A stretch of 64,000 nt of DNA from Symbiodinium natans. Its lineage: Eukaryota; Sar; Dinophyceae; Suessiales; Symbiodiniaceae. Below are positions 20,457 through 30,053 of this stretch, in pieces; the first letter of the stretch is position 1, and each line of letters opens with the position of its first letter. The notes below the pieces were generated by a model that had not been told where the DNA came from, did not search any database, and saw nothing but the letters and a program-made list of their open reading frames with translations. The stretch spans positions 246,868 through 310,867 of the forward strand of contig CAJNDS010001535.1 of the NCBI GenBank assembly GCA_905221605.1, written 5' to 3'. A program made the translations under genes and the position numbers.

Positions 20457-20849
20457 CTTTGGGAAAGAGGAGGTAGAGTTTACGGGGCATCTCCCCCCTT
20501 CCCCCCGATTTCTTCGACACCGTCCCATCTCACCAAGCGAAACAAGAGAACCGTCCCCTGCCCAGGATGACCCCAAACCGAGCACTCGGAACATTTCAGC
20601 CGGCCGTGAACCATCCGCCGGCAAGCTAACCTGCTTCAAGTCCTGACCCATGACGTCGCTCCACAAGAAATGCAAAACGAAATTGGGCGAAATCTGCGCG
20701 TCCATGCAATTGCCAATGTCATCTTGAAAAAAAAGAACGACTTTTCTGACTTGTGAACAGGTGAAGCGCTAGAAAGCACGCGGGCGATCCTTAAGAGTTG
20801 AGTCTTATAAGTCAGTTTAGGGTTTAGGTTTAGGGCTAAGGTCTTTTGA

Positions 20850-22390
20850 CTTGTTGGTGAGATGCAGATCCGCAGAGCCCGGAGAGACCGTGCCAGACAA
20901 GAATGAACGGATTCTTTGGACAGCTAAACAGACAAGAGTATGCAAGACTAGTCCACAGAAAAAAACAAAAACCAAAGTACAAGGACAATATGTGCAGAGT
21001 AGCACCCGCTTAGCGGAGATTGCGTTTTAGCAATTCCAGATTAGTCAGTGACCATGGATGCATGCGTGTGTTCGATAAGCAGCGGCTGGAAGTGGAGCCA
21101 TCACGCTCCAACTGTACAGATGGAACACATTGGAACAATCCGTCCAGCCGGAATGCAAGCCAATAGCGAGTCGTGATGTGCGGCAAGAAGACGGAAGGAG
21201 AAGGGGTGGCAGCGTAAATTTTTGCTCAAAACATACGGCCAGCACCAAGGAGCAGTACCGACCTGCAAGCCAAGACTGCAAGCGGGCGGACTGCAGGCAT
21301 GCACGCTATGCCGTTGCGTGCAGGCAACCCCCGCACAATTACATACATGTTCACTTAGGCACTCATCCGTTACGAATGTACGGAACCAACAAAAGACGGA
21401 ATTACTGAAAGCTTCCTTTTTGACTTGTTGGCAAAGATGCGGACGCAGAACCGCAGAGCTTGGAGAGACTGAAGGTTGGCGATACAAAGAATGCTGACGG
21501 ATTCTCCAATGCCGACAGGGCACAGCAGGCCAGCATTCTTCAAGCGGGAGCCAGGCAATGGAAATGTTCTCTTCCAGCGGAGGAAGAATCGCGGTCGGAA
21601 ATAACTTGCTTAACGGCACTGCAGGCCGGCTGAGAGGAAGCGGCAAAACCAAGCAGCCCAGGAATTGAGATCCTGAAGGTAGCTGGAGGTTCGACTCTGA
21701 TGTGAAAACTCTGTTCTGCCACGTGTTCTCCACAACCAGCAAACTGAAACGTTAGTGAAGTCTTGGGACCTACCCAACTGCATAAGCTTCAATGCCGAAG
21801 GGACTTTCTATCGGACTTCCTGACGCAGTTGCGGCACCAAACGGGTTCGCCACAGAGCATACAAGCAAGCTTCACAAGGCCGCAACTCTTTGCGGTTGTG
21901 TCAGGCCACTCCAAACCCAAAGAACTTGTAAACATCATAAATTGCAAACGCCTGCTGCACACATGACTTTCTGAAGTAACTTGTTGATTGATCACTAAGG
22001 TGCGGAGAATAAGTAAGGTCAGTAGGATCGAGCCGCGAATTCCACATGGAAGGCCACCTTGCGGCGACCGCAATGCAGGCTATATGCCAGCTTCGCACTC
22101 TCAGTAACCATGCGCCGGGACCTCAGGAGCCTGAGGATCTCGCGCAGGCACTAGAAAGTAATCAGAATTTCCCTGCCACACACCTTCAACAGGTGGCCGG
22201 TACAGGCGCCTGACAGGGAGCCCACCCCTAGCGGCGTACTGCCATTGAAACTGGCCTCGGGCCATTTCCGGCCCGCAAGGTCTCCACCCAGAGATTGACA
22301 ACAATGCATTACTCGGCTGCCTACTTCCACAGCTCCGGGCTGCTAAGTCCGCAGGAGCCCATGTCCTGCTCTTAGTCACGGATAGTCGCT
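20850..22390. other. Gene-poor spacer with degenerate ~0.56-kb similarity blocks
   Basis: No protein recognised. Open frames on both strands overlap and have no family features. Related phrases recur at about 20849 (TTGTTGGTGAGATGCAGATC), 21421 (TTGTTGGCAAAGATGCGGAC) and 21977 (CTTGTTGATTGATCACTAAG), each followed by partly similar sequence such as CCGCAGAGC..GGAGAGAC. The region may be a decayed tandem repeat of roughly 560 bp. Telomere-like repeats stop at 20840. Confidence 0.35.
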
Positions 22391-22439
22391 GCTCTTGTCT
22401 ATTCCGCACTTTCCCTACTTTGTCCGGCATTTGGTAGCA

Positions 22440-24808
22440 CGCATGCAGTGGGAAGGCCCGTTTAAGGAGAGGTGGTTTCCCATCTTGGTTAACACCAAGG
22501 AAGCGGGGCTAGCTTCTGTGCACTTTACGTGGGCGGGGCGGACGAGACACAGCCCTGTGGCTCGCTTCCAGCCTCGCCGTGGAGTTGCTCGCCGGACGGG
22601 TCCATGCCCGATCGCCAAACTCAATTGGCATGGTTTGTGCGTCCGAGGACCAGCTCGAAGCAAATGGGGGATTGGTCCTCTTCTACCCGAATGCTCCGGA
22701 CGGCAAACATCCCCGGCCCCCTCGCTTCTGCATCCCTGGCAACGTCGCTTGTGCGGTGACCTCAATTGGTACTGCGTTGAGCCGAGCCCTGCAGCTAGTC
22801 ATCATGCCCAGTGAAGTGCCCACTCCATTGCCTGGTATGCATGAGCAGGTGCCGTTGGACCAGATCCATTATCGGCAATGTCTACGCAACACCCCTCTTG
22901 CCGGAACCACTGCTCACAAGCACTCTGACTTTGTGTTTGCGTGGGCACTTTTAGGAAGATACATACATGAGGTTGCGTGGAAAACGGCCGACCTTACTGC
23001 TGGCCGGCCAGAGCCAGACATCCAGTTTGGCGCCTCCCCAGTCAGACAGGTCAGCGGGGTCAAAACATGGGGACAAGGCCCATATGAACAGGGATTTCTC
23101 CCCTTGCTCATGGGTTACGGCGGCTCGCACTCCCGTTTGGCAATCCTACCTGGTCCTGACTTATTCATGGCGAACCGATACGCCGAGGTTATACCCCCTC
23201 CTTTTGTGCATGGACATGGTGCCAAAGGCAAAAACATCTTGCCGCAGTGGGGGAGTGTGGTACGGCTGCCTACTCTACCCGAGTCGGTCTGGGGCAACGG
23301 GGACACCGTCCCTCTGTGGGCCTCTGTTGGGAAAAAGGGCAGTGGACCAGTGCGGCTCCAGCTCTTCCCTGGGGTCCTCATGTTTTGGAAGAAAGATGCC
23401 CTATCTTCCTGCAGGGCCACCCCGAAATGGCGCAGTCGACCCAATACCCCAACTGGGCCGCTTGCTCTTCTTGCTGCCGCTGCGCATGCTTGGCTGGCCC
23501 AGGCGGATCTGCCGTGGCCTCTCTTCGCCGCAGACATAAAGGTCACGCCGTTGGGCCTCAGTCAATACTGGGATGATGGACTAGCCATGCGTGTGCAACA
23601 AGCCCTGGCAGCCTTTGCCTTTCCTGCCTACCAGTACCCGCCTCCAAAGCCTCACCTAACCCCCTCAGGGGAATGTCGGTCGCTCTTCATTAGCGGGATG
23701 AATGGGAAGGCCGAGAATACGCCCCCCACTGTGTCGGGTAGCATCATTCACACAGCCAATTCCTATGCACTCACTGGCTTAGAAATGGAAACAGTCCGGG
23801 ACAACCAGGGCCAAAAGGTCCGATATGAGGACACACAACGCCCGTTGTTGCTTTCGACCAGCGGTAATGCCGCACATGCATTGTTGCTCCTGCCCCAAGC
23901 CGCCCAGCTATGGGCACGTGCTCTGTACCCTCAGGTCGAAGGATGCGGTCTGCCAGCGGCGGTTCGTGCTAGAATCAGCTCGGTAGAAGCCTCCCTGACA
24001 ATGTGCCCTGCCCTGGCTCACTTGCACATGCCACATACTGCTGCGCTGACCGCTCTACATGTGGGCCTCGCCGCGGGTAGAGCTGGCGAGTGCAAACTGT
24101 GCGTTACGGGTTGTTTCTCTGCTGGGTCGTATACAGGCGCTGCTGTGGCTATCGTTGGCGTGAGCGCCAAAAGCTTCCTGACTGCAAGGGCGATTTTGTC
24201 CACATCAAGGCACGTTTGGGCGGCGTTGCCATGCCACGGGTCTTCCGCTGCAAAAAATCCGGGTTTGAAATTGCGGCACGCTGTTAGTCTTGTCCATCAT
24301 GAGAGCGACCAGCTTTGTATCTTCCGGCCCAGCCAGGCAGCAAGGACGCAAGTGATTGGCGCGGGAGTGCGTCTCTACTACTTCACTGGACCTGAGTCAC
24401 TTGGCAGTGGTGGACACTCTTATGGTCACTTTGTTCACAGTGAAGAGCTATTCCAGCTCACACCGGGGGATTATGTGCATAAGGAATTGACTAAAAAGAT
24501 TTGCGGCTTGGCCGACCCCCCGGATGGATCGCAGTGCGAGCAGGTTTGATGGGGGTTGCGTGTGGCTCTGTCCAGCTTTCGGATAAGTCTAAAACTTTCA
24601 TCAACTCCGTGCTGGGACGGCAAATCAGACGCCCCGATATGGAGGCTTTTCTCCGGATACCATCCGCTGAGAACCGGAGCATTGCAAGTCTCCGTGCTGA
24701 CTGTACCCAAGTCCTCCTAACGGATGCCAAGCCGCATCTGGCTGATTTGCCACCCCCATATCATGAACTTGGTCCCACAATGAAACTAGTTTTGGGTATG
24801 TGGCTCCT
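22440..24808 (+). pseudogene. SF1-helicase-like gene, 5' portion (frame-broken, interrupted by copia)
   Basis: The longest frame runs 22579-24549 (656 codons). In-family-looking frames occur upstream (about 22440-22540, a different frame) and downstream (24501-24808, another frame), so there are at least two frame changes. No domain is recognised in the first 500 residues. Around residues 505-530 the frame has CVTGCFSAGSYTGAAVAIVG, which has the shape of a Walker A loop with the Lys/Thr pair lost. The last frame runs straight into the copia insertion at 24808 and resumes in frame at 35029 after removal of the element and one target duplication. This shows that the pieces at 24.5-24.8 and 35.03-35.18 kb were one reading frame. 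Frame changes could be introns, but no convincing splice pairs were found, so pseudogene is preferred. Confidence 0.5.
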
Positions 24809-25361
24809 TGTGAAAAACGCAGAGCACTTTTTTCACTCCACGCTTGAGCCAAAACACCAGAGGTGTTCGGCAAGTCTCTCGCAGAGTCAGCGCAGCTTCA
24901 CTTTCGTGAATTCCATCTCAACTTTGTTAAACAAAGGAGGAACACATGCAAACGTCCTAATGCTTCTCAGGACTTCAGTGCTTTAGCAAAACAAGCATAC
25001 AAGTGCACAGCCACTCTGCTCGAACCTCAGTACGACGACACGAGCGAAGCGAGGGTCGGCGGCCAAGGTTTGAAGAGCAAACTCAGAGCAACACGCACTT
25101 CTTCAAGGATGCTCCTAAAGCATCTCGAGTGCTTCTCTGCTCATCATGCACACTCCAAGCATCTTACGTCAAGCTCAAAGCAAGAAACACTTTCAAGCCA
25201 AGCTCCAAACATGCTATGTTCATGCCTGTTTCTGCTAACACCAAACAAACGGTTCAAGCACAGTTCTCAACTCATGCAATGCAAACTCGTGGTTCGTGTC
25301 ACATGTGCAAGACATCCTGTCAACTGTAAAGGCACTCACAAGGAAGTCAAAAACTTTCACA
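24809..25361 (-). repeat. 3' LTR of the copia element
   Basis: 553 bp, nearly identical to 34476-35028. On minus it contains TTTTGGCTCAAG (plus 24843-24854), a 12-nt match to the 3' end of the dinoflagellate spliced leader. Confidence 0.95.
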
Positions 25362-25389
25362 CCCCCTCATGCCTGCAACAGTTGCGTCC

Positions 25390-28300
25390 TCAAGTCCTGT
25401 CTTCTTCCATAGCTCGTCTCGCACCCTTCAGCATTTCTTCTCCTAACAGCTCAGGGTACACACCTGACGCCGGGAGCTGAAGGTGAATGTGTTGGTGGCT
25501 CTCATCACAGCGGTTCCTAGCCATACTGTTGATGAAATTCGAAGAGTTACTACAAAACCACCACCTCTTCCAGGCTCTTTCAGAACCCTTCTCGAAGCAA
25601 CAGCGATCGACGACACATCCCTTCGCAAGACCAAGACGTTGACTTACAGACCTAAAGACCGTTTCATTCCACAAGTCAGACCTAGCTGGCCACTCGTGAG
25701 AAAGAAGAAGACGCGGACAGTTCGCGTACGGACGGAGAAGGTTCCAAATCCTTCGCCAAGACCTCTTGTGGACCAGAAGAGACTCCCGCCATCTGGCGTA
25801 GGCCTGTCCACCTTTTCGGAATCTCAAATGACGAAGTCCGCACCCAGCCGAACACGGCGTAGACAAGTGCGCATACACCTTCACCCCTTCATGAAGCAAC
25901 ACACTAAAGACTTCTTTGAGAAGCTGGTATCCGTTTTCACTTAACAGATCCACTTGCTTCGTCACTCCAAAATACGCGATACGAGGATTCTTCGAGCAAG
26001 CTTTTGACAAAGAGCTTCCTTCTTCACAGCAGAGCTCAACCACAACATAAGAAGCCTGGTTCCTTGCTACCTTCTCTGCTGCGGCTCGCCAAGAAACAGG
26101 GACGTTCAGTTCGCAGACTTCATCTGCTGGTTTATTGGGCTCTTGAAACGTGACAGAAACGCTGGTTCCGGAACTTTTCTCTTTCCAGGGGACTGGTTCC
26201 GGAATGAGGCCACAAGCCTCGCACAAGCTGACCAAACTGTCGTTAGTTGGGCTTTTTGTTAGAGCATCTGCCGGGTTGACAGCACCTGGTATGTGCTCAA
26301 TCGTGAATCTTCCAAGCTGGACAAGTTCTTGGAGAAAAGCGGCTCTTAACTCAATATGGCGGACTTTCCTCAACAATGTCCCCATTTTGGAAATGGACAC
26401 GGCGCTTTCAGAGTCCGAATACCCCTTAAGAAGGTAGTACCCCGTTTCCCGGTCCTTCGGGATGCCCTCCAAGATGGTCTCCGTCAAGAGAGCAATGTAC
26501 AAACCTTCCCTGGCTATTTCAGTAAGCGCCGCAAGCTCACTCTCGGCGCTCGAAAGGGCTGTGGTGGACTGCTTCCTGCTGAACGTCTTTAAACAGCAGT
26601 TTTCCCAAGTAATCACACCACCACTAACAGAATTCAGGCTCCAGCTTGCGTCCGTAAAGCACGATACCGCTTGGGGATCCGCATCGTCTTCCAGGATCTC
26701 CCGAGTCGACGGAAACACCTGAACCTTATGCGGAAGACCTTTGACCCATTTAAGGACATCCCTCATGCATGTTTCAGCTGCCTCGTCAGGGGCCGACTGA
26801 TGACGCCCCAAAAATCCGCAGCAGAACTGCAAATCTGGTCTGGAGAGGGCAGCCCATGCTAGACGCCCTAAGGTCCTACGGTACTTCTCGTGAGCAGCTG
26901 GACTGATCTTTTCGGTTTGCCCTTTCTTAATGAGGTCAGAGTAGCGCTTCTCCAATGACGGAAGCTTGGGGTTCGGTTTGGTTATCCCATACTCTTCACA
27001 GCAGGAATCCAAATACTTAGCGTCCAGTCCAAAATAGACTCGCTTCTCTCCCTTGTTCCTGAAGATTCGCCGTCCTAGAAAGGATACTTCTCCCGCACAA
27101 TTCTCATGAAGCTCACCAGTTAGTTTCAGCTTGTAGCGTTTCTGTAGATCTTCGAAAACCTTCTTCCCTTCGGAGGGGTCCTCAGAGTAGATTAACAAAT
27201 CGTCAACATAAAAGAGGACCAGCGTCAGACCCTTGGAGGTCTTCCTGCGGTATATCGTCGGGTCCAAGCTTGGACTGAATCCGCTCTGCTCCAAGTGCGA
27301 ACTCAGCTCCTTATACCAAGAAAGCGGTGCTGATCTCAGTCCGTTCATAGCTTTGTGTAATCGAAGATACACCTTCTTGTTTCCGGCCTTTTGAGGGATT
27401 CTAGAGTCCGCAATACTCACGTTACTCGGAAGCTCTACGTACTCAGGCCTTGACACTGCTGCATGCATAAAAGCAACGCTCACGTCACAGCTCAACACTG
27501 AACCTCTTCGACAAAGCAGTGCCAACAGAAGCCGCAATCCCTCCAAACTCGTAGTCGGACTATAGATACCTTCAGACAAGGTCGTGCCTCCCATCGAAGC
27601 ATAATCTCTTACTACCAGACGTGACCGGTACAGCCCTTTACGCTTGACCGTGTTGACCCACCGACTGGTAAGCACCCGCCTGCCGCTCTCACGTGCGGAC
27701 TTTCGGGCCTCATCTTCAGAGATCACCTTTCCTACTCCGAACGACTCGAGTTCCTCTAGTTCCAACTTCATTGAGGCATACAAAAGGCTCGGATCCAACT
27801 GTTCTCCGGATGTTTCAGAGACCGCATTTCGTGGTACCTGGCACTTGACCCTACTTCCTCCGAATTTCAAGGTAAACGAATCAGCCACCTCCTGTGAGGT
27901 AGCTCGAACGTCAGGTCCTCGGTACAAAGACTCCAAGAGGTGATTCGTAAGCCAATCAATCTCCATGTCCTCCATGTTTTCCCCCTCATCAGGCAGAATC
28001 CCTGCCTCACCTTCTTCCGCCGGGGCACCTACGGGAACATAGGTATCATCAGCAATCATCTCTTCGTCTTCTTCATCTAAAGGACCAACACCACCTTCCA
28101 TGACTTCATCTTCAGGACCATTTCCATCATCAACACCTTCAGGTTCATACAAGACAGGCCGTTCTGGGTCCTTACCATCAAGAACCAAAGACTGCGCAAC
28201 AGCGAGGCCTTCGACAGTTGCCACCTCGCACGCTCCATCAACGATTCTTCCGGTCGGAAATACATCAATCTCCGTACTACCAAAAAAAACCACGAAGATC

Positions 28301-29343
28301 CCTCCACCTCGTGCGTTCACGGGTCCTAAGTAAACAGCCTTGACTGTTTTCGCTCCCCGGTATTTAGCAAGATGCGCCTTCGACTTGCTAACTTTTGCCT
28401 GAACCACACAACCAAAGGGAAGCGTTCTAGTTCGGTGAACTATTTCCTCGTGCAGCAAATCAATGCTGGTGGTGGAGTCACCGTGGCTCGAGGACCACAG
28501 ATTGTAACACCTCGAAACATAGAACACACAGGCTTGCCACAAGAGACCCCCTAAGGGAAGCTGGTACTTTCCCAGCTCTGCATCTTGACCAGGGAACTTC
28601 TTTAGAGCAATTTGGCGCTCCAAGTCCAACCACACAGCCCAGAAGCCTTGGCGTACCGATTCAACTTGTCGTTCTATTGACCCTTTGGCTTGTGGCCTAT
28701 ATCCTGGAACCACATCAACAATTGTTGCGCTGTGGGGGCAGTTTCGGGACCTACTCAGTCTTTCTGCCAAAGCAATAATAGATCCTTCTTGATCCATTCG
28801 AAACGTCACGGCTTTGCCTACCAGTCCCATCTCACGCAGCACTCTGTTGATGGTAGCAAGCAATTGGGGATCTTCGAGGTTCGGTGCAGGCAGACTGACA
28901 GTATACCTTGAACCCAGGTGTGTCATCAACAGGACTCTTAGCTTGCCGAAAAAGAAAAAATCAAGACCAACAGTCTGATTCTCTTTTTGAAGACGACGAC
29001 GCAAGCGACGCGCGGGAACACGACCCTTCGACGAACAGCATGAGTCACAGTTGGAATCATAAGGGAAATGGCCTTGTGCACGATGATGATACAAGGCGGT
29101 TGAGGACAACGGAATCCTAAAAGATCCTTCTTCTCCACTGTCCGGTGGTTCCGGTGGATTCTCTGGAGGCTTGGGGGGTCTTTCAGAAACTTCAGAAGGC
29201 TCGTAATCGGGACTTGACGGTGACGGAACCCCTTCGGGGACCCTTGAAGACGAAGACCCGGGCTCCCCACCACGAGGAGCTTCCAAATCAAAGGGCTCAG
29301 CTTCAGTCCCTTGTCCCGGCACTGGCAGTCCTCTGTGCATCAT
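25390..29343 (-). CDS. Copia Pol: integrase, reverse transcriptase, RNase H, methyltransferase-like C-terminus
   Basis: Open frame of about 1317 codons from Met at 29343; the frame is open further upstream through spacer and cargo sequence. In order: acidic/proline-rich linker; zinc finger HHRAQGHFPYDSNCDSCC; integrase triad Asp (VGLDFFFFG), Asp (RMDQEGS), Glu (QAKGSIERQVE); GRIVDG-type C-terminal region; RT with VLTSRWVNTVKRKG, CDVSVAFMHA and YVDDLLIYSED (about 27200); RNase H with CFTDASWS, SSAESELAAL, YSDSESAV and HIELRAAFLQE; then about 230 extra residues. The extension has VVVELCCEEGSSLSKA and VYAHLSTPCSAGCG, the look of class I methyltransferase motifs I and IV. The spacing between integrase Asp1 and Asp2 is short, suggesting an internal deletion in the integrase core. 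The RT and RNase H catalytic residues are intact. Confidence 0.9.
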   Translation of the reverse strand: MMHRGLPVPGQGTEAEPFDLEAPRGGEPGSSSSRVPEGVPSPSSPDYEPSEVSERPPKPPENPPEPPDSGEEGSFRIPLSSTALYHHRAQGHFPYDSNCDSCCSSKGRVPARRLRRRLQKENQTVGLDFFFFGKLRVLLMTHLGSRYTVSLPAPNLEDPQLLATINRVLREMGLVGKAVTFRMDQEGSIIALAERLSRSRNCPHSATIVDVVPGYRPQAKGSIERQVESVRQGFWAVWLDLERQIALKKFPGQDAELGKYQLPLGGLLWQACVFYVSRCYNLWSSSHGDSTTSIDLLHEEIVHRTRTLPFGCVVQAKVSKSKAHLAKYRGAKTVKAVYLGPVNARGGGIFVVFFGSTEIDVFPTGRIVDGACEVATVEGLAVAQSLVLDGKDPERPVLYEPEGVDDGNGPEDEVMEGGVGPLDEEDEEMIADDTYVPVGAPAEEGEAGILPDEGENMEDMEIDWLTNHLLESLYRGPDVRATSQEVADSFTLKFGGSRVKCQVPRNAVSETSGEQLDPSLLYASMKLELEELESFGVGKVISEDEARKSARESGRRVLTSRWVNTVKRKGLYRSRLVVRDYASMGGTTLSEGIYSPTTSLEGLRLLLALLCRRGSVLSCDVSVAFMHAAVSRPEYVELPSNVSIADSRIPQKAGNKKVYLRLHKAMNGLRSAPLSWYKELSSHLEQSGFSPSLDPTIYRRKTSKGLTLVLFYVDDLLIYSEDPSEGKKVFEDLQKRYKLKLTGELHENCAGEVSFLGRRIFRNKGEKRVYFGLDAKYLDSCCEEYGITKPNPKLPSLEKRYSDLIKKGQTEKISPAAHEKYRRTLGRLAWAALSRPDLQFCCGFLGRHQSAPDEAAETCMRDVLKWVKGLPHKVQVFPSTREILEDDADPQAVSCFTDASWSLNSVSGGVITWENCCLKTFSRKQSTTALSSAESELAALTEIAREGLYIALLTETILEGIPKDRETGYYLLKGYSDSESAVSISKMGTLLRKVRHIELRAAFLQELVQLGRFTIEHIPGAVNPADALTKSPTNDSLVSLCEACGLIPEPVPWKEKSSGTSVSVTFQEPNKPADEVCELNVPVSWRAAAEKVARNQASYVVVELCCEEGSSLSKACSKNPRIAYFGVTKQVDLLSENGYQLLKEVFSVLLHEGVKVYAHLSTPCSAGCGLRHLRFRKGGQAYARWRESLLVHKRSWRRIWNLLRPYANCPRLLLSHEWPARSDLWNETVFRSVSQRLGLAKGCVVDRCCFEKGSERAWKRWWFCSNSSNFINSMARNRCDESHQHIHLQLPASGVYPELLGEEMLKGARRAMEEDRT

Positions 29344-30053
29344 CCGCAGATGACACACTAATGGACTGCTCGCCGGCGGGCTCTCATCATTGCCCTTTTC
29401 AACAACATCAAGCACACCAAGCCAAGCACAAACACTCCCAAGCACACTGCAAGCCTTGCAAAACAACATGTTCAACATGCAACGTGTACGTGTTTGGGGT
29501 TTTGGGGCCTTCCTATGCAAAACAAACTGCTTGTAGCTAGGCACTCGGACCCAGTGGTCCCCACAAAAGATCCTAACACTGCAGCCCTTCCTGCGCGGCC
29601 TCACTCTAAAGACCTTTCGATCCTTTTCTCCAACGGAACACCTTCCAAATTCGACAAACAAAATGTGGAACCCCCAAAACACTAGACCACCCAAGAGGCT
29701 GCAGAAGCCCAAGACGGCCACGATGGCCATGACATCCAGTCCTGGCCCAAGACCATTCCTGTATAGGCTGGCGGTGGTTCGGTTGGGGTTGAAGTTAAGG
29801 TTTGGGATTTGGTGAGTTTCAAAGGGGTTTCGGGCACAAGCAAGCTCAAGCTCAAGCAATCCAAGCGGCAAAGCAAGCTCAAACAACTCATGCTTCACAT
29901 GTGTTTCAAGAAAACGAAACCACGCACTCACACCTTTGTTTTCTTCTCGAAAAGAAATTCGGTGCGCCGAGTCGGCGTAGTCCAGGACTCCATCCCGAAC
30001 GCAAAAGAAATCTATGATACATTCCAAGCCGGGCCCACGGCTCCAAATCCCCT

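Larger units (their letters stand above)
240..20840. repeat. Interstitial telomere-like repeat domain (TTTAGGG/CCCTAAA)
   Basis: About 20 kb in which tracts of CCCTAAA and TTTAGGG, perfect or degenerate (CCCTAAG, CCCGAAA, TTTAGGGG, TTTCGGG, AAAACCCC), alternate with unique GC-rich islands of 60-150 bp. Orientation flips many times, so this is not a chromosome end. The usual order is C-rich tract, unique island, G-rich tract, then a longer AT-mixed or MITE-containing interval before the next C-rich tract. Several islands make good minus-strand exons (entries below), so much of the repeat is interpreted as intron sequence at the donor and acceptor ends. Smaller tracts not listed separately are near 925-1053, 1165-1310, 3630-3700, 5284-5320, 5470-5500, 12475-12515, 14600-14640, 15655-15705 and 18195-18255. 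The last tract is a short one at 20818-20840. Confidence 0.9.

Noticed and set aside
240-20840. A true chromosome end
   Set aside because: Repeat orientation flips dozens of times, unique islands lie between tracts, and genes continue on the far side; a telomere would be one uninterrupted orientation.
21101-21742. Minus-strand ORF of 213 codons
   Set aside because: Overlapped by similar-length frames on the other strand, Cys/Ser-rich without motif or homologous look, in a decayed repeat region.
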